Source: MSPOR6 sp964652195 (GTDB lineage Bacteria > Poribacteria > WGA-4E > WGA-3G). From it: 64,000 nt of DNA. This document shows, piece after piece, positions 44,572-53,744 of the stretch (position 1 is its first letter; each line of letters starts with the position of its first letter). Position numbers and translations under genes: made by a program. Where the stretch lies: assembly GCA_964652195.1 (NCBI GenBank), contig CAZZBB010000057.1, forward strand, positions 62,001 to 126,000, in the 5' to 3' direction. The notes under the pieces were generated by a model that was not told where the DNA came from, did no database searches, and saw nothing but the letters and a program-made list of their open reading frames with translations.

Positions 44572-45085
44572 TAATAATGAATGTAAATCCATTCAGAATG
44601 ATCTATCAGCCTACTTAGATAAAGAATTAGAACACTGGAAACGACTCAGAATCAAAAAGCACATAAAGCAATGTTCTGTTTGTTCTTCTCAGGTTCAGGT
44701 TATACAAAATACAAATAAGACCTTACGATTTATTGTACCGATCAAAGCTTCTGACAACTTTATTGATGCTGTTATGTCTAAGGCAAATACTCAAAATATT
44801 CATCATAAAGAAAAAACAGTTGTCTCAAACCGTATTCTTTGCATAATCAACGATTTACGGCAGTGGTTTCGAAGTAACATCAGTGTATCCAATCCAGTGT
44901 TTATGTTCAGTTTTATATTTGGTTTATTTATTATGATCGGTGCAACACTCTATTCCCCACGGATTGAGAAATTAAGCCTATTCCCGATTTTCAATTCACA
45001 ATCTATAAATAACACACAGGAAAGACTCATTTCTTTTGAGGTAATTACACAAAAAGAACCAAAACGTACACTTAAAACACGATGA
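44552..45085 (+). CDS. Zinc-binding anti-sigma factor, membrane-anchored
   Basis: 177 aa. The N-terminal 45 residues form a zinc anti-sigma domain: NECKSIQNDLSAYLDKELEH followed by HIKQCSVC, i.e. the HxxxCxxC motif that binds the ECF sigma. One membrane helix at about 122-142 (VFMFSFIFGLFIMIGATLY) and a short outer tail of 35 residues. It should hold the neighbouring sigma at the membrane until a signal releases it; the small extracytoplasmic part suggests sensing by another protein, perhaps the VWA protein next door. Confidence 0.9.
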   Translation: MSMLKSNNNECKSIQNDLSAYLDKELEHWKRLRIKKHIKQCSVCSSQVQVIQNTNKTLRFIVPIKASDNFIDAVMSKANTQNIHHKEKTVVSNRILCIINDLRQWFRSNISVSNPVFMFSFIFGLFIMIGATLYSPRIEKLSLFPIFNSQSINNTQERLISFEVITQKEPKRTLKTR

Positions 45086-45098
45086 TGAGGATTAGACG

Positions 45099-46880
45099 AT
45101 GGTAAATATTTCCAAACATCTCAGAAGATCAATTACTCGGAAAGCATTGGTTTTTTCAATGGTGCTTCATTTAACTCTTGCTCTTACGATGTTCTATTTT
45201 GCTGTTATGAATCAACCAATTCCTTTATTCCAAGACAAAATGGATGCTGAAATAACTACAATACCAAAACAATCTCCTACCAAACTACCTAAGAAACACC
45301 CTATTCAACAACGGAAACATACAGTATATGAACCTGCAGAGAATTCAATTGCTAAAATACAAGCAATCGTACCTGAAATGAGTTTTCAACCAAAAACTGT
45401 TGAGAATGCTCCAATTGTGACAGTTAAACCAAGACTTGATCATACAAATACCACTCCTGATGAAACTATTGATGTCAGTACCGCAGTCAGAGAACTTCGT
45501 GAAGTTGAAAATGGATTGTCAAGAAAAGAAGCGGCACAACCAACCGTAGGCGATACATTGGGAACAAAACGAACAGGTGATGTAGGGGTGCCACGAAAAT
45601 CCCTACGATCAACGCTTGATGTTACTGGACCAATCGTAGGGGACGAGGATGTTGTGGAAACAAACTTTTTAGATGAACCTGGAAATAAACCTGCATTACC
45701 TTATATACCATTTAGTTCGGTGATGAAGAATCTTGCGACCGAAATTGCTGAAACAAGTGATGGTGGACCAATTGATGTTGTCTTTGTCGTAGATGCAAGT
45801 GGTAGTATGGGGGACAATATCAAAGCTGTCGCAGAGCATCTAACAGATATGATTGATGTATATAAATCATCAGACATTGATTATCAACTCGGTTTAACAG
45901 AATTTTCAGCCCCTCAAAAGAATAATAGAATTAAAGTATTACAACTGACTAAGAATCTGAACCAATATAAACAAGATTTATATGCAATTGTCCCACGTGG
46001 TGATGAAAATGCCTTGGATGCTATAGAACAAACTGTTAGAGAACTTCGTTTCCGTGCCACATCAAAAAAGCATCTTATCATCGTTACAGATGAACCCTTC
46101 ACCAGTTTAAACGGGATTAAAACTGAAGATTCAATTGCGCTATGTAGAGAATATGGAATATTTGTAAATGTATTAGGTAATCAGAATACGGAACACAAAC
46201 AACTCGCATCACAAACAAATGGAAAATGGCACGCCATACCAGTAAATCAAAAACAAAACAATACACGACAACGATCATATAGACCACAAACACCAAAAGC
46301 AATTGCTCAATCCTTAGGGAGAGCAAAATGGAATAATGTTCACAGAATTGGTAAATATATACTGAATCAGGTAGGGAATACGCCAATAGATATTGTCCTT
46401 TTTATTGATGGAAGTGAAAGTATGGAGAACAAACTATCACAGCTTACACAGCAATTGGATCAATGGATCCGGGACTGGGATAACTCGCTAATTGACTATC
46501 AAATTGGTGTTGTGCGGTTTCGTGCTCGGGGTTCTGTTAACATCGTAAATGTCTACAATCCTCCACAATCACTTGAACAAATTAATAAGATCATTGAACT
46601 ACCATGTCAACAAGATGAGAATCTATTACAGGCTGTGACGGAAGGATTCAAACGAATAAAATTACGTCCGGATGCCACGCCACATATCATACTCATTACT
46701 GATGAACCAATCGCAAAAAATACATCGGCAGCTGCCACGATACAATATCTTGAGGAAATGCATGTAGTTGTAAGTGTTATTGGAGTTTATGATGATTTTC
46801 AACAAGAAGTGACAACAAAAACTGGTGGTATATGGGTTCCAATGCCTAATGGTCATTCTACGAATAACAACTTCTGGTAG
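45099..46880 (+). CDS. Membrane-anchored protein with two von Willebrand factor A domains
   Basis: 593 aa. One N-terminal membrane helix (about 18-36, FSMVLHLTLALTMFYFAVM), a 180-residue polar linker, then two VWA domains from about 223 and about 428. Both keep the metal-site motif DxSxS: VVDASGSMGD and FIDGSESMENK; the later MIDAS Thr/Asp are in IVTDEPFTS and LITDEPIAK. The two domains are clear duplicates. It starts 13 bp after the anti-sigma gene. Likely an extracytoplasmic ligand sensor or scaffold for this signalling unit. Confidence 0.87.
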   Translation: MVNISKHLRRSITRKALVFSMVLHLTLALTMFYFAVMNQPIPLFQDKMDAEITTIPKQSPTKLPKKHPIQQRKHTVYEPAENSIAKIQAIVPEMSFQPKTVENAPIVTVKPRLDHTNTTPDETIDVSTAVRELREVENGLSRKEAAQPTVGDTLGTKRTGDVGVPRKSLRSTLDVTGPIVGDEDVVETNFLDEPGNKPALPYIPFSSVMKNLATEIAETSDGGPIDVVFVVDASGSMGDNIKAVAEHLTDMIDVYKSSDIDYQLGLTEFSAPQKNNRIKVLQLTKNLNQYKQDLYAIVPRGDENALDAIEQTVRELRFRATSKKHLIIVTDEPFTSLNGIKTEDSIALCREYGIFVNVLGNQNTEHKQLASQTNGKWHAIPVNQKQNNTRQRSYRPQTPKAIAQSLGRAKWNNVHRIGKYILNQVGNTPIDIVLFIDGSESMENKLSQLTQQLDQWIRDWDNSLIDYQIGVVRFRARGSVNIVNVYNPPQSLEQINKIIELPCQQDENLLQAVTEGFKRIKLRPDATPHIILITDEPIAKNTSAAATIQYLEEMHVVVSVIGVYDDFQQEVTTKTGGIWVPMPNGHSTNNNFW

Positions 46881-47029
46881 TTTATTCGTAGGTTGGGTTG
46901 AACCACAGGTGAAACCCAACATTTCTTGTATGTTCAGCGATACATGTTAGGTTTTGTTCCTCAACCCAAACTACATGTAGTTCATATAGAATTGTGAAAA
47001 TATAGCAGAAAATACGAAAACTGAATTTC

Positions 47030-47080
47030 CCTGGAAATGCATAACAACTGTTCATGCGATAAAACTTATAGAATGGTTTA
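47030..47080 (+). repeat. Partial MITE-like right half
   Basis: GGAAATGCATAACAACTGTTCATGCGATAAAAC...ATAGAATGG resembles the right half of the 35154 element. Degenerate. Confidence 0.35.
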
Positions 47081-47103
47081 AATTTGTTAGGAATAAATAA
47101 ATA

Positions 47104-47718
47104 GTGAAAATTGCAGTACTTGTTTCAGGAAGCGGTACGAATCTACAAACCTTAATTGATTCACTACATAATGATGCAACATCAAACATAGAAATCGCTG
47201 TTGTGATTAGTGACAGAAAAAAAGCCTATGCGTTAACTCGCGCAAAACAGGCTGGAATTCCAACCCAAGTTCTAAGAGCGCAAGACTATGAAAATCGAAT
47301 TGTTTTTGATGAGGCAATCTCACATTTTATTGACAAATATTCCGTTGAATTAATCGTTCTCGCCGGTTATATGAAACTATTCCAATCGCCATTTGTTAGA
47401 AAATACCGTAATCGCATTATAAATATCCATCCCAGTATATTACCCGCATTTCCTGGTGCTACACCTGTTGCAGATTCATTAACCTATGGGGTTAAGGTTA
47501 CGGGTGTAACTGTACATTTCGTCGACGAAAATGTAGATACTGGTCCAATCATAGCACAAAGGGTAGTTCCCGTCTATGATACAGACACTCAAGAAAGTCT
47601 TCATAAGCGTATACAGGTAGAAGAACATGATCTATATCCAAAAGTTATCAAACTATTTGCACATGGTAAAATCAAGGTTGAAGGACGAATAGTAAGTTTA
47701 CCTAACGCTAAACTTTAA
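47104..47718 (+). CDS. purN: Phosphoribosylglycinamide formyltransferase
   Basis: 204 aa from a GTG start. N10-formyl-THF-dependent GAR transformylase of purine synthesis. Motifs: IAVLVSGSGTNLQTLID (phosphate loop), VELIVLAGYMKLF, the catalytic triad in IINIHPSILPAFPG (Asn, His) and VDENVDTGPIIAQ (Asp). Complete. The gene is alone; no other pur gene nearby. Confidence 0.95.
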   Translation: MKIAVLVSGSGTNLQTLIDSLHNDATSNIEIAVVISDRKKAYALTRAKQAGIPTQVLRAQDYENRIVFDEAISHFIDKYSVELIVLAGYMKLFQSPFVRKYRNRIINIHPSILPAFPGATPVADSLTYGVKVTGVTVHFVDENVDTGPIIAQRVVPVYDTDTQESLHKRIQVEEHDLYPKVIKLFAHGKIKVEGRIVSLPNAKL

Positions 47719-47785
47719 ACTACCCATTATGGATTGAAGTTGTTTCCACTAAATTCAGATCACAACACGTAATACTGGACAGACT

Positions 47786-48712
47786 ATGATAGCAATCTCA
47801 ACGATGTGGAACGCATTTAAGCAACCCGATGGGGCTGCAATGTTCGATGAGTTGAAAGATCTCGGCTTTGATATAATCGCTCTAAGTCGACATCTCACTC
47901 AAGATCAGTTTGAACAGATCAAACCTATGCTTCAAGAAATTGGGCAAAAACCACCCTGTGCTATACAAAATTTCTGTCCAATTCTCCCGGGAATCGTACA
48001 AACCGAATCAGATAACGACAATATATTACTTTCAAGTCTAAATAATGACGAACGAAATGAAGCCATCAGAAGAACGCTACAGACTATGCAACATGCAACA
48101 GAGATTGAAGTTCCTACTGTTGTGCTAAGACTTGGGGAAGTACACACATACGATAGATCTTACCTTATGACCGACCTATACGAATATGGTGAAAGGGAAT
48201 TTGAAGCATTTAGTAAAAAAGTAACAGAAGCTACGGAATGGAGAAAACGAAAAGAGGTAAAACATAGAGATGCTGTACTACGAAGCCTTGATGAACTTAA
48301 TGAAAATGCACTAAAAATGGAAATACACATTGCAATTGAGAATCCCCCTCACTACTACCAGATACCCAATTTTGATGAGGTCGGTCTATTTTTTGAGGAA
48401 TTCTATGGCAGTCCAATGCGTTATTGGCATAATCATGGACACGCTACATATCAAGAGAAATTAGGACTTACTTGGTCCTATGAATGGGTCAAATCATATA
48501 GTGAACATCTTATAGGGATATCACTACATGATTTACAAGATCTTGAGATGTATCACGCACCTGGTTCAGGAGACATGGACTGGAATGAAGTCTCCTCTTA
48601 CTTACCAACTGACATAGTAAAGTTATTAGAATTTAGGCAAGGAGACGAAGAAAATGTTAAACAAGCAAGAGATTTAATCCATTCGATATCTGAGAGAAAC
48701 GATAGTAAATAG
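47786..48712 (+). CDS. TIM-barrel protein, sugar isomerase/epimerase-like
   Basis: 308 aa. AP-endonuclease-2-like barrel: MIAISTMWNAF, LGFDIIALSRHLT, IEVPTVVLRLGEVH, HIAIENPPHYYQ (Glu metal ligand), MRYWHNHGHATYQEK (His/Asp region) and LIGISLHDLQDLEMYHAPGSGDMDW. It is longer and more divergent than the protein at 35289. Substrate unknown. Confidence 0.8.
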   Translation: MIAISTMWNAFKQPDGAAMFDELKDLGFDIIALSRHLTQDQFEQIKPMLQEIGQKPPCAIQNFCPILPGIVQTESDNDNILLSSLNNDERNEAIRRTLQTMQHATEIEVPTVVLRLGEVHTYDRSYLMTDLYEYGEREFEAFSKKVTEATEWRKRKEVKHRDAVLRSLDELNENALKMEIHIAIENPPHYYQIPNFDEVGLFFEEFYGSPMRYWHNHGHATYQEKLGLTWSYEWVKSYSEHLIGISLHDLQDLEMYHAPGSGDMDWNEVSSYLPTDIVKLLEFRQGDEENVKQARDLIHSISERNDSK

Positions 48713-48922
48713 ATAACTGATTTTCTAACATTTTCTTTCATATTAGACAAGTGATTATTTACTTTTCACTATTCTTATTACTACCATAATTCATTAGTTC
48801 TTAAGCTGTAATAAAAAAAGCATTGACATAGAATACAAACTTTGTAAAAATAACATGCAACACAAAGTAAGTGTTATGGTTTTTTTAGCAGAATAAGATT
48901 ATTCAATGCATGGAGGAATTGT

Positions 48923-49774
48923 ATGAAAAAAAGGTGTATAACATTTTACCTTTCAAATAAAACAATCTTTCTTTCTTGTATCAGTTTTCTGGTATTATCG
49001 TTTATGTTAAATACCACCGCAAATGCACAAAGAGATGAAGCCACAGTTGCAGGTATTTGGACATTTGATGATGGAACAGCAAATGATACTTCAAAGCATT
49101 CTTTAAATGGAATTCTTGTTGGTAAACCAAAATCAGTGACAGGTATATCCAATAAAGCATTGGAATTTAACGGATTAAGTGATGGTATCAAGATTCCTGA
49201 TTCCCCCAGAATAAATATAACTAATATATTTACCAATCGAACTATTGGCGCACTTTTCAAATGTAATGATGTTAATAAAAAATCAAAACAGGTTATTTTT
49301 GAGGAGGGTGGTCGAACACGAGGTTTAGTAGTTTATGTTCATGATGGAAAAGTTTATGTAGGTGGTTGGAATCGTGCTGAATATAATTGGCAGGGGGAAT
49401 GGCTATCTGCAGATATTAAGTCAAACAATTGGTACCATGTCGGTTTAGTCATACGAGACGCAACTGGGAAAGTGGAAAAAGATAAATTTGAAATGTGGTT
49501 AGATGGAAAACTACACGATAAAGCTGATGGAGGACAACTACATCCCCATGGGGATGATACTGGAATTGGTTTTGTCAATCAAAACACTGTCTATCATGAT
49601 GATGCTGGTGGAGGCACAAACATAGATTGGTTTGATGGGGCAATTGATGAAGTCATTGTATATGGATCGGCATTCAACAATAATGATTTTGCCAACCTCG
49701 CTGGTGCCTTAAGTGTTGAACCTGAGGACAAATTTACTACCATGTGGTCAAGAATCAAAAGACAAAGATTCTAA
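48923..49774 (+). CDS. Secreted LamG (concanavalin-like) domain protein
   Basis: 283 aa. Signal peptide (IFLSCISFLVLSFMLNTTANAQ) and one LamG-type jelly-roll domain: GIWTFDDGTANDTSKHSLNG, LEFNGLSDGIKIPDS, RTRGLVVYVHDGKVYVGGWN, NWYHVGLVIRD, FEMWLDGKL, GAIDEVIVYGSAFNNNDF. GGAGG stands upstream of the ATG. Close paralogue of the gene at 49882. Probably binds carbohydrate or surface polymer outside the cell. Confidence 0.85.
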   Translation: MKKRCITFYLSNKTIFLSCISFLVLSFMLNTTANAQRDEATVAGIWTFDDGTANDTSKHSLNGILVGKPKSVTGISNKALEFNGLSDGIKIPDSPRINITNIFTNRTIGALFKCNDVNKKSKQVIFEEGGRTRGLVVYVHDGKVYVGGWNRAEYNWQGEWLSADIKSNNWYHVGLVIRDATGKVEKDKFEMWLDGKLHDKADGGQLHPHGDDTGIGFVNQNTVYHDDAGGGTNIDWFDGAIDEVIVYGSAFNNNDFANLAGALSVEPEDKFTTMWSRIKRQRF

Positions 49775-49881
49775 TATTAATCTGTGTAGTAAGATTTGGT
49801 TGTTTAATAATGTTAATTCAGTATAGAATATTCTTAGTAGACATATTTTTATGGACTCTATATCTATAATAGGAGAAAAAA

Positions 49882-50709
49882 ATGATCAAGATTTTCACAG
49901 TTTTTAGTATTTTACTTATGCTTCTTTCCTTGTCAGTCTATGCCCAAAGGGACGAAGAAACAGCACAAGCAATTTGGACTTTTGATGAAGGTGATGCTAC
50001 AGATACTTCCGGAAAAAATGTAAACGGTACATTTGTGGGGGATCCTGAAGTTGTTGATGGTATTGTTGGAAAAGCAGTTAAATTTGATGGTATAGATGAT
50101 GGTGTGAAACTTCCGGACTCCAACGGCTTAAATACAGGTGGACCGTTTACTAATAGAACAATTACTGCCTTCTTTAATTGTTCCGATGTTAGTATCACAG
50201 ATCACAAACAGACAATCTTTGAAGAAGGGGGACGTACACGGGGTTTAGTACTATATGTCATTGGTGATAAAGTTTATGTAGGTGCATGGAATCGCGCAGA
50301 ATATCAATGGGCAGGGGCATGGCCCTACGCTGACATTGAATCTAACAGATGGTATCATGTCGCCTTGGTATTACGAAACGGAACTAATGAAGTGCAAGAT
50401 GACATTTTTGAAATGTGGTTAGATGGTGAGAAAATCGCAAGTGAACCAGGTGGACAAATGTTTGCACACGGAGATGATACCGGTATAGCACATACAAACG
50501 CAAACGTCGTCTTCCATGATGACGACGGGGCAGGAACTAATATACATTACTTCGGTGGTATCATTGATGAAGTATTGGTTTATAACTCTCCATTTGATTC
50601 CAATGACTTTGCTGAATTCGCAAGTATACTACAGTCAACTAATGTCGAAGCACAAGGAAAATCCACTACGACATGGGGTGCGCTGAAATCACAACGTATG
50701 TTACAGTAG
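49882..50709 (+). CDS. Secreted LamG domain protein, paralogue
   Basis: 275 aa with signal peptide (FSILLMLLSLSVYAQ) and the same domain as the upstream gene: AIWTFDEGDATDTSGKNVNG, VKFDGIDDGVKLPDS, IFEEGGRTRGLVLYVIGDK, WYHVALVLRN, FEMWLDGEKIA, GIIDEVLVYNSPFDSNDFAEF. Both mature proteins begin QRDE at the predicted cleavage site and end with a similar short basic tail (LKSQR, IKRQR). A tandem duplication followed by moderate divergence. GGAG precedes the ATG. Confidence 0.85.
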   Translation: MIKIFTVFSILLMLLSLSVYAQRDEETAQAIWTFDEGDATDTSGKNVNGTFVGDPEVVDGIVGKAVKFDGIDDGVKLPDSNGLNTGGPFTNRTITAFFNCSDVSITDHKQTIFEEGGRTRGLVLYVIGDKVYVGAWNRAEYQWAGAWPYADIESNRWYHVALVLRNGTNEVQDDIFEMWLDGEKIASEPGGQMFAHGDDTGIAHTNANVVFHDDDGAGTNIHYFGGIIDEVLVYNSPFDSNDFAEFASILQSTNVEAQGKSTTTWGALKSQRMLQ

Positions 50710-50740
50710 AAACATACAATCGAAATAGAATTATAAATCA

Positions 50741-50776
50741 GAAGCACGATAGTTAATAACTATCGTGCTTCTTTCA
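50741..50776 (+). terminator. Intrinsic terminator after the LamG pair
   Basis: Perfect 15-bp arms (GAAGCACGATAGTTA and TAACTATCGTGCTTC) separated by one A, followed by TTTCATTTG. The real loop will be the AT-rich centre. Confidence 0.85.
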
Positions 50777-50800
50777 TTTGTAAGTAAATAACACTCAACT

Positions 50801-50836
50801 TGTCAAATTGACATAAAGAGTGTCAAATGTGTAAAC
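50801..50836 (+). promoter_or_regulatory. Possible activator site for the clpB promoter
   Basis: Palindrome TGTCAA-A-TTGACA at 50801-50813 and a second half-site TGTCAAATGTGT at 50821, about 60-75 bp upstream of the -24 element. This is the right place for a bacterial enhancer-binding protein. Inference only. Confidence 0.4.
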
Positions 50837-50874
50837 GTATTTATCTAAACAATGACAATTAAACACCCCTTAGA

Positions 50875-50891
50875 TTGGCACAGTTTTTGCT
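50875..50891 (+). promoter_or_regulatory. Sigma-54 promoter of clpB
   Basis: TTGGCACAGTTTTTGCT matches the -24/-12 consensus (YTGGCAC N5 TTGCW) with GG at 50877-50878 and GC at 50889-50890, exactly 10 nt apart. Transcription would begin near 50902, giving a leader of about 28 nt before the clpB ATG. Confidence 0.75.
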
Positions 50892-50929
50892 CAAGATTCA
50901 TAAATAGAATATTACTGAGGTGATTAGAA

Positions 50930-53518
50930 ATGAGATTAGATAGATTTACAATAAAAGCACAAGAAGCATTACATAATGCACAAACCATTGCAAGCGAAGC
51001 TCAAAATCCAGAACTAAGTATTGAACACTTAGTATTGGCACTAATACAACAAACTGATGGAATAGTCGTCCCAATATGTCAAAAAATAGGTGTAGATACA
51101 GAGAATATTATAGCTAAACTTCGAGAAATAATTCAGAATTCACCTAAAGTCCAAGGTGAAGATTCTGATTTACGAGTTTCACAGATACTGCAATGTATAC
51201 TTGAGTCAGCTCAAAAAGAAGCCACAACTCTAAAAGATGAATATATCAGTACAGAACACCTTCTCATTGCTTGTACCGAAGATAAAAAAGGTAAAGTTGG
51301 CGAAATTCTACGTAATGCCGGTGCAACAAAAGATAAGATTCTTAAAGCACTTGTTGATATACGAGGAAACCAACGGATTACAGATCAAAATCCTGAAGAT
51401 AAATACCAAGCACTTGAACGTTTTGGTAGAGAACTTACACAGGAAGTTTTATCAGGAAAACTCGATCCTGTTATAGGGCGCGATGATGAAATTCGACGTG
51501 TTATGCAAGTTCTTTCTCGAAGAAGAAAAAATAATCCTGTCCTCATTGGGGAACCTGGTGTCGGAAAAACTGCTATTGTAGAAGGATTAGCACAGCGAAT
51601 AACAAATGGTGATGTACCTGAAAGCCTTCGAGAGAAAAAGCTCATCGCATTAGATTTAGCCGCATTAATTGCTGGAAGTAAATATCGTGGAGAATTTGAA
51701 GATCGTCTAAAAGCAGTTCTTTCTAATATTGAACAAGCAGAAGGCGAGGTAATTCTGTTTATTGACGAACTTCATACAATTGTAGGAGCAGGGGCTGCAG
51801 AAGGTGCTGTTGACGCATCAAATATGCTAAAACCTGCTTTGGCACGGGGTGAATTACGCTGTATTGGGGCTACCACCCTTGACGAATACCGTAAGCATAT
51901 TGAGAAGGATGCTGCACTCGAACGTAGATTCCAACCTGTCATGGTTCAAGAACCATCTGTAGAAGATACTATTGCTATCCTTAGGGGATTGAAAGAGAAG
52001 TATGAAACACACCATGGGGTACAGATACAAGACAATGCTATTGTTGCAGCTGCAACCTTATCACAAAGATATATCGCTGACCGTTTTCTCCCTGATAAAG
52101 CAGTTGATTTAGTTGATGAAGCGTCATCACGATTACGGATTGAAATAGATAGTGTTCCAGAACAAATTGATGAAGTCGAACGCAGAATTATTCAATTACA
52201 GATTGAACAACAAGCTCTTGAAAAGGAAGACGATGATGCTTCAAAACAACGATTAGAGAAACTTATTGCTGAACTTGCCGAATTAAAAGAAAATGCTGAT
52301 ATACTCAAGGCAAATTGGCAGAATGAAAAAACGAAAATTGTTGAAATCCGTGACCTAATGGAACAGATTGATGTCTTACGTAAAGAATCTGAAAAAGCAA
52401 AACGAACAGGCGATCTTACTAATGCATCTGAACTGGAATACGGAAAAATTCCAGAACTTGAAACAAGACTAAAATCCATTAGAGAAACTGTAGAAGACCA
52501 ATTGAACGGTACACACATGTTAAAAGAACGGGTTGGTGCGGAAGATATTGCTGAAATAGTCGCGAAATGGACAGGAATTCCTGTTTTCCGTCTAATGGAA
52601 GGAGAAACAGAAAAATTGCTCCACATGGAAGAACGTCTATGTGAAAATGTCATTGGACAAAATGAAGCAGTTTCTGCAGTCTCAAATGCAATAAGACGTT
52701 CTCGGGTTGGTCTTGGCGATCCAGATCGTCCATTAGGTTCATTCTTGTTTATGGGACCAACAGGGGTTGGTAAGACACATCTTGCCAAATCACTTGCTGA
52801 ATTCCTATTTGACGATGTTAATGCTATGGTTCGTATTGACATGAGCGAATATATGGAAAAACATACTGTTTCCCGCCTGATCGGAGCTCCGCCAGGATAT
52901 GTAGGCTATGATGAAGGAGGTCAACTAACCGAAGCAGTCAGACGGAAACCATATTCTGTAATCCTACTTGATGAAGTAGAAAAAGCACACCCAGAAGTGT
53001 TTAATGTCCTTCTACAAATGCTCGATGATGGCAGAATGACGGATGGACAGGGACGGACAGTTGACTTTAATAATGCTGTGGTGATAATGACTTCAAACAT
53101 TGGTAGTCAATGGATCAGCGATTCACATCTTGCACCTGATGATATTCGTAAAAAAGTTATGGAGGCATTACAATCACATTTCCCCCCTGAATTTCTTAAC
53201 CGTGTCGATGACCTTATCATCTTTGACCGTTTAGGAATTGAGGAGTTAAAACAGATCGTTACACTTGAGCTTTCGCAACTGAGTGATCGATTTGCAGAGA
53301 AAGATATGACACTATCATTAACTGACGATGCTACTGCACAATTAGTAGATCGAGGGTTTGATACAGTCTATGGAGCACGACCTCTCAAACGAACAATTCA
53401 ACGGGATATACTCAACTCATTAGCTGTTGATATCTTAGAAGGGAAATTCAAAGATGGCGATGCAGTGTGTGTGGATTATGTTAATGATGGATTCTTATTC
53501 AACTCAGCACAAGAATAA
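50930..53518 (+). CDS. clpB: ClpB disaggregase ATPase
   Basis: 862 aa, full length. N domain with Clp repeats (about 1-150), first AAA+ module with Walker A GEPGVGKTAIVEG (about 207) and Walker B LFIDELHTIVGAGAAEGA, coiled-coil middle domain (about 400-525, DEVERRIIQLQIEQQALEKE), which marks ClpB rather than ClpA/C, and second AAA+ with GPTGVGKTHLAKSLAE (about 609) and VILLDEVEKAHPEV. C-terminal D2 small domain GARPLKRTIQRDI. With DnaK it rescues aggregated proteins. GAGGTGAT precedes the ATG. A sigma-54 promoter and no CIRCE element lie upstream. Confidence 0.96.
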   Translation: MRLDRFTIKAQEALHNAQTIASEAQNPELSIEHLVLALIQQTDGIVVPICQKIGVDTENIIAKLREIIQNSPKVQGEDSDLRVSQILQCILESAQKEATTLKDEYISTEHLLIACTEDKKGKVGEILRNAGATKDKILKALVDIRGNQRITDQNPEDKYQALERFGRELTQEVLSGKLDPVIGRDDEIRRVMQVLSRRRKNNPVLIGEPGVGKTAIVEGLAQRITNGDVPESLREKKLIALDLAALIAGSKYRGEFEDRLKAVLSNIEQAEGEVILFIDELHTIVGAGAAEGAVDASNMLKPALARGELRCIGATTLDEYRKHIEKDAALERRFQPVMVQEPSVEDTIAILRGLKEKYETHHGVQIQDNAIVAAATLSQRYIADRFLPDKAVDLVDEASSRLRIEIDSVPEQIDEVERRIIQLQIEQQALEKEDDDASKQRLEKLIAELAELKENADILKANWQNEKTKIVEIRDLMEQIDVLRKESEKAKRTGDLTNASELEYGKIPELETRLKSIRETVEDQLNGTHMLKERVGAEDIAEIVAKWTGIPVFRLMEGETEKLLHMEERLCENVIGQNEAVSAVSNAIRRSRVGLGDPDRPLGSFLFMGPTGVGKTHLAKSLAEFLFDDVNAMVRIDMSEYMEKHTVSRLIGAPPGYVGYDEGGQLTEAVRRKPYSVILLDEVEKAHPEVFNVLLQMLDDGRMTDGQGRTVDFNNAVVIMTSNIGSQWISDSHLAPDDIRKKVMEALQSHFPPEFLNRVDDLIIFDRLGIEELKQIVTLELSQLSDRFAEKDMTLSLTDDATAQLVDRGFDTVYGARPLKRTIQRDILNSLAVDILEGKFKDGDAVCVDYVNDGFLFNSAQE

Positions 53519-53560
53519 CTTGATCCTCTAAATAATGATACGTCTCTGTATGTTTGATAA

Positions 53561-53622
53561 TCGAATCGCGAATCTTCATCTTACCTCTATAAAACGGTGA
53601 GGAAATCGCGATTCTCATTTTT
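53561..53622 (+). terminator. Possible terminator-like inverted repeat after clpB
   Basis: GAATCGCGAATC at about 53563 and GAAATCGCGATTC at about 53601 form arms around a 25-nt loop, followed by TCATTTTT. A loose hairpin; may be a repeat rather than a terminator. Confidence 0.4.
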
Positions 53623-53744
53623 AAACAGTATTTTATCAAAATACTTACATCCCCAATATATCTTGCTATTTTCTTATATATTTTTTATTATGTATATAGG
53701 ATTAGTTATATTTTGTGACTAACAACACTAAGAGGGATATGATT

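Noticed and set aside
50760..50930. Search for a CIRCE element (TTAGCACTC-N9-GAGTGCTAA) before clpB
   Set aside because: Not present.
52192..52842. 216-codon open frame opposite clpB
   Set aside because: Mirror of conserved clpB coding sequence, Ser/Arg-rich composition typical of antisense frames.
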